Origin: an uncultured Methylomonas sp.
GTDB taxonomy: Bacteria; Pseudomonadota; Gammaproteobacteria; Methylococcales; Methylomonadaceae
Direction of reading: 5' to 3'
Assembly: GCA_936941155.1 (NCBI GenBank)
Contig: CAKZJE010000079.1
Coordinates: 1 to 51,090, forward strand
Length of the DNA stretch: 51,090 nucleotides
Shown here: one piece after another, positions 9,799 to 20,620 of the stretch
Numbering within the stretch: the first letter of the stretch is position 1
Layout of the letters: each line of letters opens with the position of its first letter
Program-made: the position numbers and the translations under genes
The notes under the pieces: generated by a model
The model's database searches: none
Told to the model about the DNA's origin: nothing
Seen by the model: the letters and a program-made list of their open reading frames with translations, nothing else

Positions 9799-12700
9799 AT
9801 GATGCTTAACTATAAACTTTCCCCTTTTTCAATTGTTCTTTGCTGTTTAGCAATGTATTCAATTTTCTATTCTTGGGTTGCTAAACTTTTGTTCTCTAGC
9901 AAAAATAAAACCGGAGTATCCTCTAAACGCTACTGTGCCGTTTTGTTTCTGATGCTGGGCATTGCAACACCTGTTTATGCTCTTATTCAAGTTGGTCCCA
10001 GTATTAGTCCAAATAATATTCTCAAGAATCAAAGTTCAGTCTTTAGTATTCATTTGGTGAATACCTCCGGTGCTCCCATAACTAATGTAGCTTTTAATAA
10101 TACTTTGCCTGCTGGTTTTATCGCCACATCCATCACCTCAAACACTTGTGGTGGTAGTGTGACAATTCCTAGTGGAACTAACATTGCTTTATCGGGTGGT
10201 AACATAGCCGGAGGTGGGAGTGCTTTTTGCGATGTTGTGGTTGGCATTCAGGGTATCTCTGCGGGCACATGGACTGATACTTTTCCTATAGGGTCAGTCA
10301 CTGCAACAGAAAGTGGTTCACCCGTTAATAATCCTGCTTTGTCTACAGCAACCTTAACCGTTAGCATTCCAACAGGAATAACAGGAACTAAGGCGTTTTC
10401 TCCTGTCTTTATGCACGGTGGCGTAGGTGCAAATGCTCTTTCGGTTATTACAATTACTTTAAACAACCCAAACAGTTTGCCATTGAGCAATGCTTCATTT
10501 ACCGATAATTTGCCGACAAATCCGCCAGTTACATTAGTGGTAGCTCCAGTTCCTGCAACATCAACAACCTGTGTCGGTGGTGTTGTATCAGCAACACCGG
10601 GTGCTGGAAGTTTTAGTTTTTCAGGAGGAACGATTCCTGCTAACGGAAGTTGTACAATCAAAGTGACGGTCACTCCGGGTGCATATAACTTTGCTAATAA
10701 CTCAAACTTTATTAATGAGATTCCTATTGGGGGGGTTACTACCTTAGAAACTGCAACAAATGCGGCGGTGATTGCAAGTGCCGGTGTGCTGGTAGCAACG
10801 GGAGGAAATGTGACCAAAGTTTTCGCACCGGCTTCGGTTACAGCCAATGGTGTGACCACTTCCACTATGACTCTGACATTGGAAAATCGTAATTTAGCCC
10901 AGATTACTGGAGCAAGTTTAATTGATACCTTACCCGCAGGAATGACAGTTGCTACACCAACAACATTTTCTACAACTTGCGTGGGCGGAAGTGTTACTGC
11001 GGATGCAGGCACTAATTCTGTTTCAATCACAGGTGCGACTATACCTGCATCAACTGGGGTTGCAGCTGCAACAGTTGGAAGTTGTACCGTAACTGCAAAT
11101 GTTGTTACTACTACGGTGGGAACACTGACAAACTCTATTGGAGCAGGAAGTTACGGTGATCCTGCTGGCACAACTTATCCTTCAGTATCAACTGATTTAA
11201 CAGGGACAGCAACTGCCGTATCCGTAGTCTCTAAAGTATTTGCCCCAGCAAGTATATCACCTGGTGGCACATCCACTTTAACAATCACTTTTAATAACTC
11301 CAATGGTACAGTGGCTACCCTAACCTCAGCTTTTATAGATGATTTAACGGCGATGGGGGGAGCACCAGGTGGCTTTACTATTGGTGCGGCAGGTGGAACT
11401 ACAACCTGTGGCGGTGTATTAACCGCAGCGGCAGGCACTAAGCTTATTTCTTTGCCTGTTGGCACAACGATACCTGCTCAAAATGCGGCAGGAATGATTG
11501 GCTCATGTAGAATCACTGTGCCTGTCGTTATTGACCCACTTACGCCTGTGAGTGCTAGTCCGTATAACAATGTCATTTCGGCTGGAACATTAGTTACAGA
11601 TAAAGGCAATAATGCAGCAGCTACCACTGGTGGGGTAACAGTTATTGCGCCCTCTGTGGCGAAGGTATTTGCTCCTACAACGCAAGCTTCTGGACTCACT
11701 AGCACCCTAACGATTACTTTAACCAACCCATCACTCACTGCTGCGACCATTACAAATTTTACAGATGATTTATCAGCAACGATGGGAGCTGGTTTTACTG
11801 TTGCAGGTTCTCCCGCTCCCGCTGCCTCTAGCACTTGTGTAGGGAACAATCTTTCTGCTGCTCCAGGCGCTAACATCATCACCATGAGTGCTGGCGTTAT
11901 TCCTGCAAGTGGCTCATGTATTATTACAGTGCGGGTGCAGATTGTCGCAGGTAAACCAATAGGCACATACACTAATAGCATCGCAATTGGAGCCTTACAA
12001 ACGACTCAAGGTAATAACACAGGAGCTGCAACTGCCAATTTAACAGTTGGAAATCCAAGTGTGAATTCTAAAGTGTTTAGCATTACTCCTGTTGTGCAAG
12101 GAGAAACTAGCACCTTGACCATTACCCTGAATAACCCAGGGAATACTGCAGCAACTATTAGCTCTTTTACGGACTCTTTGTTGACCATGGACGCATCGGG
12201 TAAAGTTGTTGTCGCAGCCTCTCCAGCGGCAACCAGTACCTGCGTAGGCAATGATTTAGCAACATGGACAACTGCGGGAGGAACGCTGATTAAAATGACT
12301 TCAGGATCTATTCCTGCCAGAGGCTCATGTACCATTACCGTTCCCGTTACTTTTAATACCAACATTACAACAGGCAGTAAAACGAATACGATTCCACCAG
12401 GGGCTTTGCAAACCAATTTAGGCAATAACACGAATGGTAGAGCAGGAGATATAACAGTCAATCCGGCGTATACAGCTTGTACCAAAAACTTTGTACCTGC
12501 CTCTGTAGGGGTTAATCAAACCTCGATAATGACCGTTACTATGTCTAATGCGGCTGGAGCGGGTGCTTTTACAGGGTTAAATTTCACAGATTTATTACCC
12601 GCAGGTCATACCGTTGCAGCGATCCCCGCTTTAATTAATAGCTGTGGTGGTACGGTGACAGGAGCTACATCAGGTTCAGGAACAATCACCCTGTCTGGTG

Positions 12701-15700
12701 GAGCTTTACCAGCAGGTCCAAGTTCTTGTTCGGTAGTTGTGAATATTAAAGCTCCCGCCACCACTAACGCAGGATTGACAAATACTATCCACTTCAACAA
12801 TGGCGCACCTGGCCCCCATCCAACGACTGAGGGTTATGTTTGTCCAACCAATGGCACAGCCACACTGACTACTGTTGCATTGCCCACTAATGTTATTTTA
12901 AATCAATCATTTACTCCCACTTCTATTAATGCAGGAGTGAACTCCAACTTTGGTATAGTAGTCGATAATACCCAGCTAAATCATGTAGCACTAACTGGCG
13001 CAAGTTTTAGCAATACTTTTCCCGCAGGTATCGTGATAGCGGATACTCCTTCGCCAGCCGTTTCAGGAGGCTGTTCGCTGGGAACAGTAACAGCTGACCC
13101 TTTTACTAACATCTTTACTGTGACTGGCGCAACTATTCCCGATGCTGCAATATGTACTTGGACGGTTAATGTCACAGGTTATGTTAATGGTACGTTTGTC
13201 GACTCAATACCAGTCAATGCTTTTTCATCGGAACAAGGTATTCGCAACACCAACGCACCCACCGCAACTGTTATTATTGCAAGTAACGTAAATCTGAATA
13301 AATATTTTACCCCCACCACTATTGCAACCGGTGATAAGTCAATTTTGACGATTGAGGTACTTAACTCTTATTCGACGGTTCGAACCAATGCGACCTTTAC
13401 AGATAATTTGCCAGCGGGTGTTACGGTTGCAGCAGGACCGGTTACAAATAATTGTACAGGAGGTACATTTGCACCAACCGTAGGTAGCACTTCGGTAACG
13501 CTATCAGGGGCAACCCTTGCGGCAACCTCAAAGTGCGAGGTAACTGTGCCAGTTACTTCATCCGTAGGGGGGGTCTATAACAATTCAATGGCAGCAGGCA
13601 CCTTGACTACTGCTGAAGGTGCGGTTAGCCTTGACCCTACCTCCGCTACATTAACCGTGGTTGGCAGACCGACTATTGATAAGGTTTTTGGATCGTCTAG
13701 TATTCCTGTGAATACCAACACGACTTTAAGGTTTACCATAAATAATCCTACTGTGGCAGCACTAACAAATGCTAATTTTACCGATACCCTGACAAATATG
13801 AAAATTGCAATGCCAGGTCAAGCAACTATAACAGGGGCTGGTTGTGCACAAGCAGTTGGCAGCAATTTTTTTTCGTTAAATCAAACAGGTTTATTAAATT
13901 TTACTGGCTTAACCATTCCCGCTTCTGGAAGTTGTACAGTTACTGTCAACATTACCAGTTCAGTTGTCGGAGATCATCCCAATACCTGTACCGGTGTCAT
14001 ATCAGATCAAACCCAAACAGCCGGTGCATCCTGTGCCGTTAAAACGCTAACGGTTGTTGGTCCACCAACTATTAGCAAAGCGTTTTCAGTATCACCAATT
14101 GAGCTTAACGGCACTAGCACACTGACATTTACTTTAACCAATTCCAATCCGACTACAGCCATAAATTTGACAGCCACTTCGGCATTTAATGATTTATTCC
14201 CCGTTTCACCTGGGCAAATGAAAGTAGCCTCTCCTGTGGTTGCAAGCACGACTTGTACAGGAAGTACCTTAAGAAATTCATCAAATGCGGCCATTGCAGC
14301 TGGAGATGTAGGTATTCAATTAAATGGTGGAACTATAGCAGGTGGGGCGAGTTGTACCGTCACGGTTAATGTAACAGCCGATACTGCTGGGACTTATAAT
14401 AATGTTAGTTCTAAATTGTCAACTTCTAATGCAGGAACTAGTGCATTAACAGCGACAGCGAGCTTAGTTGTTAAGCCCGGCACCAATGTCACTATCACTA
14501 AAGTGAGTAATGGTGGTGTAGGCATGTTTACTTTTACCGGCACTAACGGTTATGCAGGCGACAGTATTCTCACTGTGACTCCTGGTACTGGTGTTGTAGG
14601 TACTACGAACACCTTAACCACAGCAGGTGTTGCAACTACCTTGACTGAAATAATTTCACCCGGTTATGTCTTAACATCAGCAACGTGTACTGGGCTAGGT
14701 GCGGGAGGAACACAAACGCCTAATTTGGTCGCAGGTACTATTACTTTAGATGCTGCTGCTACAGCGTCAGGTTCTGTTATTGCCTGTACGTTTACTAACG
14801 CCAAATTACCGACTGTAAAAGTTGCTAAAATTAGCAATGGTGGCACAAATACATTTGCTTTTACGGGGAACAATGGATATTCAGGCGACAGTATTGTCAC
14901 CGTGACTCCAGGCATTGCAGTTGCAGGAACTGCACTAACCTTGAGTGCTGTGAGTACTTCAACCGATATTATTGAAAGTGTGCCACCGGTGGGTTATGTC
15001 TTAACAGGCATTAGTTGCACAGGCTTAGGCTCAGGTGGCGTTGCAACTAATGATTTAGCTCTTCGCAAAGTTACTCTAGATGCAGCAGCGACAGCCGCAG
15101 GCTCAAACATTGTATGTACATTCACAAACTCTTTGAAACCAACTGTTAAAGTTCAAAAAACAACAATTGGTGGTTTTGGCGGGCCATTTAGCTTTTCTCA
15201 AACTAATTTGGCAAGTGCAGTTGCAGATATTACAACCATAGCCGCCAATACAGCTACGCCACTTGTACCAACAGCGATTGATATGACAACGTTGGGTGCA
15301 GACGTCACTTTGACCGAAACAGTTGCCACTGGCTATGCTTTAACTTCTGCTACCTGTACTGATGCCAATACTGCGGTGACAGGAAATGTTAATCCGGTTA
15401 GTACATTAGCGGGGAATGTTTTAACCATACCTGCCAGTAATGTCATAGCTGGAGCTATCATTACTTGTCACTTTAGTAATACCCTAACTCCAGTGGGAGT
15501 ACCACTCACTATTACTAAAACCACAGTCGGTGGCACGGGGACTTTTACTTTTGGAATTGTGAATGGCGCATCCAACTCATCAGTCAATATTACAACAACG
15601 ATTGCAGGCACACCTGTAAGTTCTGCTGCACAAACATTACCGAATCTTGGAACAGCCGCAACCATTACAGAAACACCTGTAGCAGGTTGGGCAGTCACCT

Positions 15701-16950
15701 CAGCAAGCTGTACTGAAACAACTACTGCGACTGGGGTTGCGGTTACTTATAACGGCATTCACGCTGTGACTCTTCCGCCAATAGCAGCTGGAAAAACCTA
15801 TGTTTGTAATTTCACCAACAGTAAGACAGGATCAACGATTACAGGTACAGTTTTCAAAGATACCGGGACAGGTGCAACCGCTACACAAGTCAATGATGGA
15901 ATCCAAAATGGCACAGAAACTGGCATTGCACAAGCTACGGTTAAGCTAACTAATTGTGGTAGTACGATTTATAGCACAACTACAACAGATGCAAGTGGTA
16001 ACTATAGTCTGTCTACACAGGGAGTTGCGACAGGTACTGTCTGTATCGAAGAGACAAACTTACCTAGCTATATTTCCACAGGGGCAAATGTCAGCACAGG
16101 AACTTACGACAGAACCACTGATAAAATCACTTTTGCATTAACGGCAGATACTTCTTACAGTGGGATGAATTTTGCGGATGTACCTGCCAATCAGTTTTTA
16201 ACTGATGGACATAATACAGGGATGCCTGGCACAACTGTCAGTTATCCTCATACTTTTATTGCAGGCAGTGGTGGTACAGTAACTTTCAGTTTGCCCACTT
16301 CTACAGCCAGCCCTGTCATAGCAGGATGGAATGAAGTTTTATACACCGATACAAACTGCGATGGCGATCTTGATACTAGCACAGGTGAAACAATCACCTC
16401 AGCATCGGCAATTACGGTCGCTGAGGGAGATAAAATTTGCTTAATTCAAAAAGAATTTATTCCCTCAGGAGCTCCATTAGGCGCAAGTAATTTAGCCCCT
16501 GTCAAAGCCGCTTTTGTTTACACCAATGCCTTACCTGCACTAACTGCAAGTGATGCACGACAAGATCTAACTAAAGTCACTAATGTGGCCTTGGATTTAA
16601 AGAAAGCCGTGCGAACATTGCCATCAGTTGTATGGAAAACTACGAATACAGCGAAATCTGGGGAAACATTAGAATATCGGATTACCTATACGAATAACGG
16701 CTTGACTGCGATTAATAATTTAGTCCTAAACGACGCAACGCCTGCTTACACAACGTTTTTTTCTGCGTTGTCAGGATCATTTCCTGCTAATTTGACAGCT
16801 TGTCAAAAAATCACTCCAACCGCAGCATCAGCAATTCCTTGTGCTGACCCAGATACCGCAGGCGGAAAAGGTGGGATTAAATGGACATTTACCGGTTCAT
16901 TAGCCCCCGGCTCTAGCGGAACAGTTTTCTTTAAAGTGACTGTTGATTAA
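9799..16950 (+). CDS. Giant secreted protein with 11 tandem DUF11/DUF7933-like domains, 4 prealbumin-like domains and an SdrD-B domain
   Basis: The protein is 2,383 residues; ATG at 9799 or 9802 are equivalent candidates. The N-terminus has two hydrophobic stretches and a plausible signal cleavage after PVYA. From about 9981 to 14475 there are eleven tandem ~105-120-residue units with the pattern KVFxPxxxxxGxxSTLTITLxN...FTDxLP...CxG...IPAxGSCTITV...YTN.I. From about 14480 to 15830 four prealbumin/SpaA-like units follow (VTITKVSNGG, VKVAKISNGG, VKVQKTTIGG, LTITKTTVGG). An SdrD-B-like unit (GTVFKDTGTG...DASGNYSLST) comes next, and then the ~280-residue C-terminal module shared with the gene ending at 2111. 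There is no barrel, LPXTG or RTX signal. Each repeat keeps one pair of Cys, suggesting intradomain disulfides. It is likely an extracellular fibre or adhesin; the export route is not evident. Confidence 0.8.
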   Translation: MMLNYKLSPFSIVLCCLAMYSIFYSWVAKLLFSSKNKTGVSSKRYCAVLFLMLGIATPVYALIQVGPSISPNNILKNQSSVFSIHLVNTSGAPITNVAFNNTLPAGFIATSITSNTCGGSVTIPSGTNIALSGGNIAGGGSAFCDVVVGIQGISAGTWTDTFPIGSVTATESGSPVNNPALSTATLTVSIPTGITGTKAFSPVFMHGGVGANALSVITITLNNPNSLPLSNASFTDNLPTNPPVTLVVAPVPATSTTCVGGVVSATPGAGSFSFSGGTIPANGSCTIKVTVTPGAYNFANNSNFINEIPIGGVTTLETATNAAVIASAGVLVATGGNVTKVFAPASVTANGVTTSTMTLTLENRNLAQITGASLIDTLPAGMTVATPTTFSTTCVGGSVTADAGTNSVSITGATIPASTGVAAATVGSCTVTANVVTTTVGTLTNSIGAGSYGDPAGTTYPSVSTDLTGTATAVSVVSKVFAPASISPGGTSTLTITFNNSNGTVATLTSAFIDDLTAMGGAPGGFTIGAAGGTTTCGGVLTAAAGTKLISLPVGTTIPAQNAAGMIGSCRITVPVVIDPLTPVSASPYNNVISAGTLVTDKGNNAAATTGGVTVIAPSVAKVFAPTTQASGLTSTLTITLTNPSLTAATITNFTDDLSATMGAGFTVAGSPAPAASSTCVGNNLSAAPGANIITMSAGVIPASGSCIITVRVQIVAGKPIGTYTNSIAIGALQTTQGNNTGAATANLTVGNPSVNSKVFSITPVVQGETSTLTITLNNPGNTAATISSFTDSLLTMDASGKVVVAASPAATSTCVGNDLATWTTAGGTLIKMTSGSIPARGSCTITVPVTFNTNITTGSKTNTIPPGALQTNLGNNTNGRAGDITVNPAYTACTKNFVPASVGVNQTSIMTVTMSNAAGAGAFTGLNFTDLLPAGHTVAAIPALINSCGGTVTGATSGSGTITLSGGALPAGPSSCSVVVNIKAPATTNAGLTNTIHFNNGAPGPHPTTEGYVCPTNGTATLTTVALPTNVILNQSFTPTSINAGVNSNFGIVVDNTQLNHVALTGASFSNTFPAGIVIADTPSPAVSGGCSLGTVTADPFTNIFTVTGATIPDAAICTWTVNVTGYVNGTFVDSIPVNAFSSEQGIRNTNAPTATVIIASNVNLNKYFTPTTIATGDKSILTIEVLNSYSTVRTNATFTDNLPAGVTVAAGPVTNNCTGGTFAPTVGSTSVTLSGATLAATSKCEVTVPVTSSVGGVYNNSMAAGTLTTAEGAVSLDPTSATLTVVGRPTIDKVFGSSSIPVNTNTTLRFTINNPTVAALTNANFTDTLTNMKIAMPGQATITGAGCAQAVGSNFFSLNQTGLLNFTGLTIPASGSCTVTVNITSSVVGDHPNTCTGVISDQTQTAGASCAVKTLTVVGPPTISKAFSVSPIELNGTSTLTFTLTNSNPTTAINLTATSAFNDLFPVSPGQMKVASPVVASTTCTGSTLRNSSNAAIAAGDVGIQLNGGTIAGGASCTVTVNVTADTAGTYNNVSSKLSTSNAGTSALTATASLVVKPGTNVTITKVSNGGVGMFTFTGTNGYAGDSILTVTPGTGVVGTTNTLTTAGVATTLTEIISPGYVLTSATCTGLGAGGTQTPNLVAGTITLDAAATASGSVIACTFTNAKLPTVKVAKISNGGTNTFAFTGNNGYSGDSIVTVTPGIAVAGTALTLSAVSTSTDIIESVPPVGYVLTGISCTGLGSGGVATNDLALRKVTLDAAATAAGSNIVCTFTNSLKPTVKVQKTTIGGFGGPFSFSQTNLASAVADITTIAANTATPLVPTAIDMTTLGADVTLTETVATGYALTSATCTDANTAVTGNVNPVSTLAGNVLTIPASNVIAGAIITCHFSNTLTPVGVPLTITKTTVGGTGTFTFGIVNGASNSSVNITTTIAGTPVSSAAQTLPNLGTAATITETPVAGWAVTSASCTETTTATGVAVTYNGIHAVTLPPIAAGKTYVCNFTNSKTGSTITGTVFKDTGTGATATQVNDGIQNGTETGIAQATVKLTNCGSTIYSTTTTDASGNYSLSTQGVATGTVCIEETNLPSYISTGANVSTGTYDRTTDKITFALTADTSYSGMNFADVPANQFLTDGHNTGMPGTTVSYPHTFIAGSGGTVTFSLPTSTASPVIAGWNEVLYTDTNCDGDLDTSTGETITSASAITVAEGDKICLIQKEFIPSGAPLGASNLAPVKAAFVYTNALPALTASDARQDLTKVTNVALDLKKAVRTLPSVVWKTTNTAKSGETLEYRITYTNNGLTAINNLVLNDATPAYTTFFSALSGSFPANLTACQKITPTAASAIPCADPDTAGGKGGIKWTFTGSLAPGSSGTVFFKVTVD

Positions 16951-16960
16951 AAACTGTTTA

Positions 16961-16999
16961 AAACGGATAACATCTTGCAATAGGATGTTGTCCGTTTTT
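16961..16999 (+). terminator. Intrinsic terminator after the third surface-protein gene
   Basis: Arms 16961-16974 (AAACGGATAACATC) and 16984-16997 pair with one mismatch and end in a T-run at 16994-16998. The hairpin starts 10 nt after the stop codon and separates the surface genes from the ATPase operon. Confidence 0.9.
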
Positions 17000-17091
17000 G
17001 TTTACAGTAAGTCACTTCAAAATCCTCTTACAAACGCTACGCATTCTAAACGCAAAACTCTCTATCTAAACCTATCACAGATAATTGATAC

Positions 17092-17149
17092 AAAATTTTT
17101 CAAGACGACTGGTCGTCTTTTAAAATTTAGAAAATTTCTGATAAAAACT
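17092..17149. repeat. Interspersed repeat with AAGACGAC-TG-GTCGTCTT hairpin, copy A
   Basis: A perfect 8-bp palindrome (17102-17109 / 17112-17119) is flanked by AAAATTTTTC on the left and TAAAATTTAG plus TTTCTGATAAAAACTT on the right. The same core and flanks recur near 31397, 39541 and 47341. All copies are intergenic. Confidence 0.75.
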
Positions 17150-17181
17150 TGAGGTGATTTTTATCAACCATTAATCTGTTT

Positions 17182-17213
17182 TGCGTAACGCAGTTATGTT
17201 AGCGTGTTATAGT
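17182..17213 (+). promoter_or_regulatory. Possible promoter/operator of the N-ATPase operon
   Basis: TGTTATAGT at 17205-17213 resembles an extended -10 box. A small perfect inverted repeat, TGCGT-A-ACGCA at 17182-17192, lies just upstream, where a regulator could bind. No well-spaced -35 box is evident. The atpD start is about 30 nt downstream. Confidence 0.3.
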
Positions 17214-17234
17214 ATTCACTAGACTCAATTATGA

Positions 17235-19004
<1,770 letters not shown>

Positions 19005-19012
<8 letters not shown>

Positions 19013-19334
19013 AAAAAGGACAACTGAGCAAGACAGCGCGTTTCATCAGCAACTAAATGCTAAAGTAGCGCGTAAACTCAAGGCGCAAGGCAAAGTGAAT
19101 AAAACCGTTTGGTCTGGATTAGGGATGATGGGCTTAGTCGGTTGGTCGGTGGCGATGCCAACACTACTTGGTGCAGCTTTGGGAATTTGGATTGATAAAA
19201 ATTATCCAAGTTCGCATTCTTGGACACTGGCTTTGTTAATGCTAGGACTGACGCTCGGTTGCATGAATGCGTGGCGGTGGGTGGACAAAGAAGCTGAAAC
19301 CATTCGCAAGCAACATGAGAATCATGATGAATAA
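19005..19334 (+). CDS. atpQ: N-type ATPase-associated AtpI/AtpZ-like membrane protein (AtpQ)
   Basis: I chose the GTG at 19005 (MAKKRTTEQD) because GGAG at 18994-18997 lies 7 nt upstream; a TTG at 18990 is also in frame. The ~109-residue product has a charged N-terminus and two hydrophobic helices (GLVGWSVAMPTLLGAALGIWI and WTLALLMLGLTLGCMNAW), as in the AtpI/AtpZ family that helps assemble c-rings. In N-ATPase operons this position is called atpQ. It overlaps atpC by 8 nt and atpR by up to 11 nt. Confidence 0.85.
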
Positions 19335-19635
19335 CTTGCTACTGTTCATGCCAGCGTTAGCGACAGGAATGATGCTCGGCATCATTTTTTTCGGCGGCTT
19401 GTGGTGGACAGTGCAAAAAGGTTTAGTTTCTGCACATCCCGCGCTCTGGTTTTTAAGTAGTTTATTGCTCAGAACCGCCATCACCGTGACAGGTTTTTAT
19501 TTAATTTCCGCAGGGAATTGGCAAAAATTATTAGCGTGTTTGTTGGGATTTATTTTAGTGCGTTTAGTGATGACGTATTTTTTACCCTGCGCAAAGCCCA
19601 TCGAAAACAATTTGGAGAATCCTGATGCACCTTAG
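19324..19635 (+). CDS. atpR: N-type ATPase subunit AtpR
   Basis: This is a small integral membrane protein of ~103 residues beginning MMNNLLLFMPALATGMM, with three hydrophobic segments (residues ~3-30, ~40-63, ~70-87) and a conserved-looking FFGGLWWTVQKG turn. AtpR is specific to N-ATPases and is generally thought to help assembly or ion access of the c-ring. The start (ATG 19324 or 19327) lies inside the end of atpQ, and the stop lies 11 nt inside atpB. A longer in-frame GTG-type start upstream would overlap atpQ deeply and is unlikely. Confidence 0.85.
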   Translation: MMNNLLLFMPALATGMMLGIIFFGGLWWTVQKGLVSAHPALWFLSSLLLRTAITVTGFYLISAGNWQKLLACLLGFILVRLVMTYFLPCAKPIENNLENPDAP

Positions 19636-20311
19636 TTCTGATGAAGTGATTTTTTGGCAAGCAGGTTTTATCAAGTTGAATGGCACGATTGTCACTACTT
19701 GGCTGCTAATGCTTATTTTGACAATCGGCGCAAAGTTGATTACTCGCAATCTTGCTCAAAACAATGCAGAAATATCGCGTTGGCAAAGTTTGCTAGAAGT
19801 GATTGTGACATTATTAAAACAGCAAATTGCCGAAGTCGGGTTAAAGCAGCCGCAGAAATACTTAGGATTTTTAGGAACGCTGTTTTTATTTATAGCCACC
19901 GCGAATCTGCTGACTATTTTTCCAATTTATGAGCCGCCAACAGGTTCACTTTCTACGACCTTAGCACTCGCGTTAGCTGTGTTTATTGCTGTGCCGCTGT
20001 TTGGCATTCAAGAGCAAGGCTTAACAGGTTTTCTGAAAACGTATTTAGAACCGACTGCGATTATGCTGCCTTTTAATCTTATCAGCGAGCTATCGCGCAC
20101 TTTTGCATTATCCGTGCGGTTATTTGGCAATATGATGAGCGGCTCAATGATTTTGGCGATTTTATTAATTATTACACCGTTTGTATTTCCGATTGTCATG
20201 ACTTTATTAGGCTTATTGACGGGAATGGTGCAAGCGTATATTTTTACTATTTTAGCCACCGTTTATATTGCCGCTGCTGCTGAAATCTGCGACCTAAAAA
20301 CAGACAACTGA
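19625..20311 (+). CDS. atpB: N-type ATPase subunit a
   Basis: This is the 228-residue ion-channel subunit of the membrane sector with about five or six hydrophobic helices. The stator arginine lies in SRTFALSVRLFGNMMSGSM (R of SVRLFGN), the hallmark of subunit a. The C-terminal helix GMVQAYIFTILATVYIAAA matches the family. It is shorter at the N-terminus than the E. coli protein, as is usual for this type. A GGAG at 19614-19617 lies 7 nt before the ATG. Confidence 0.93.
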   Translation: MHLSSDEVIFWQAGFIKLNGTIVTTWLLMLILTIGAKLITRNLAQNNAEISRWQSLLEVIVTLLKQQIAEVGLKQPQKYLGFLGTLFLFIATANLLTIFPIYEPPTGSLSTTLALALAVFIAVPLFGIQEQGLTGFLKTYLEPTAIMLPFNLISELSRTFALSVRLFGNMMSGSMILAILLIITPFVFPIVMTLLGLLTGMVQAYIFTILATVYIAAAAEICDLKTDN

Positions 20312-20336
20312 CACAACTTCACTTTAAGGAAATTTT

Positions 20337-20618
20337 ATGGACAACTTAACTATGATTGCCGTAGCCTCCATTATTACGGCAGGCGTTACGATTGCGGTAG
20401 GTTGCATTGGCCCTGCATTGGGTGAGGGACGTGCAGTTTCGACCGCGCTGAGTTCATTGGCACAACAACCCGATGCCGCGCCAACCATTACCCGCACCTT
20501 ATTTGTCGGTTTAGCCATGATTGAATCGACTGCAATTTATTGTTTTGTGGTGAGCATGATTTTGATTTTCGCCAATCCTTTTTGGAATTACATCATTGCT
20601 CACGCAGCTGGAAAATAA
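20337..20618 (+). CDS. atpE: N-type ATPase rotor subunit c with carboxylates in both helices
   Basis: This is a 93-residue two-helix hairpin. Helix 1 carries E30 in GPALGEGRAV; helix 2 carries E63 in AMIESTAIYC. E63-S64-T65 and Y68 match the Na+-binding E65-S66-T67-Y70 of the Ilyobacter c subunit, while E30 occupies the position of Ilyobacter Q32. This paired-carboxylate arrangement is typical of N-ATPase c subunits, whose ion specificity is not settled by sequence alone. The start has the strongest ribosome site in the operon (AAGGA, 6 nt from ATG), fitting a high copy-number subunit. Confidence 0.95.
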   Translation: MDNLTMIAVASIITAGVTIAVGCIGPALGEGRAVSTALSSLAQQPDAAPTITRTLFVGLAMIESTAIYCFVVSMILIFANPFWNYIIAHAAGK

Positions 20619-20620
20619 TC

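Noticed and set aside
10248-11030. 260-residue open frame on the minus strand inside the third surface gene
   Set aside because: It is the reverse of the tandem domain repeats, rich in Val/Pro/Ala from the Thr/Gly codons of the real gene, and has no family similarity or ribosome site.
20540-20620. Extended upstream start for atpF
   Set aside because: It would overlap atpE by ~80 nt in another frame; the ATG at 20621 begins directly at the canonical b-subunit membrane helix.
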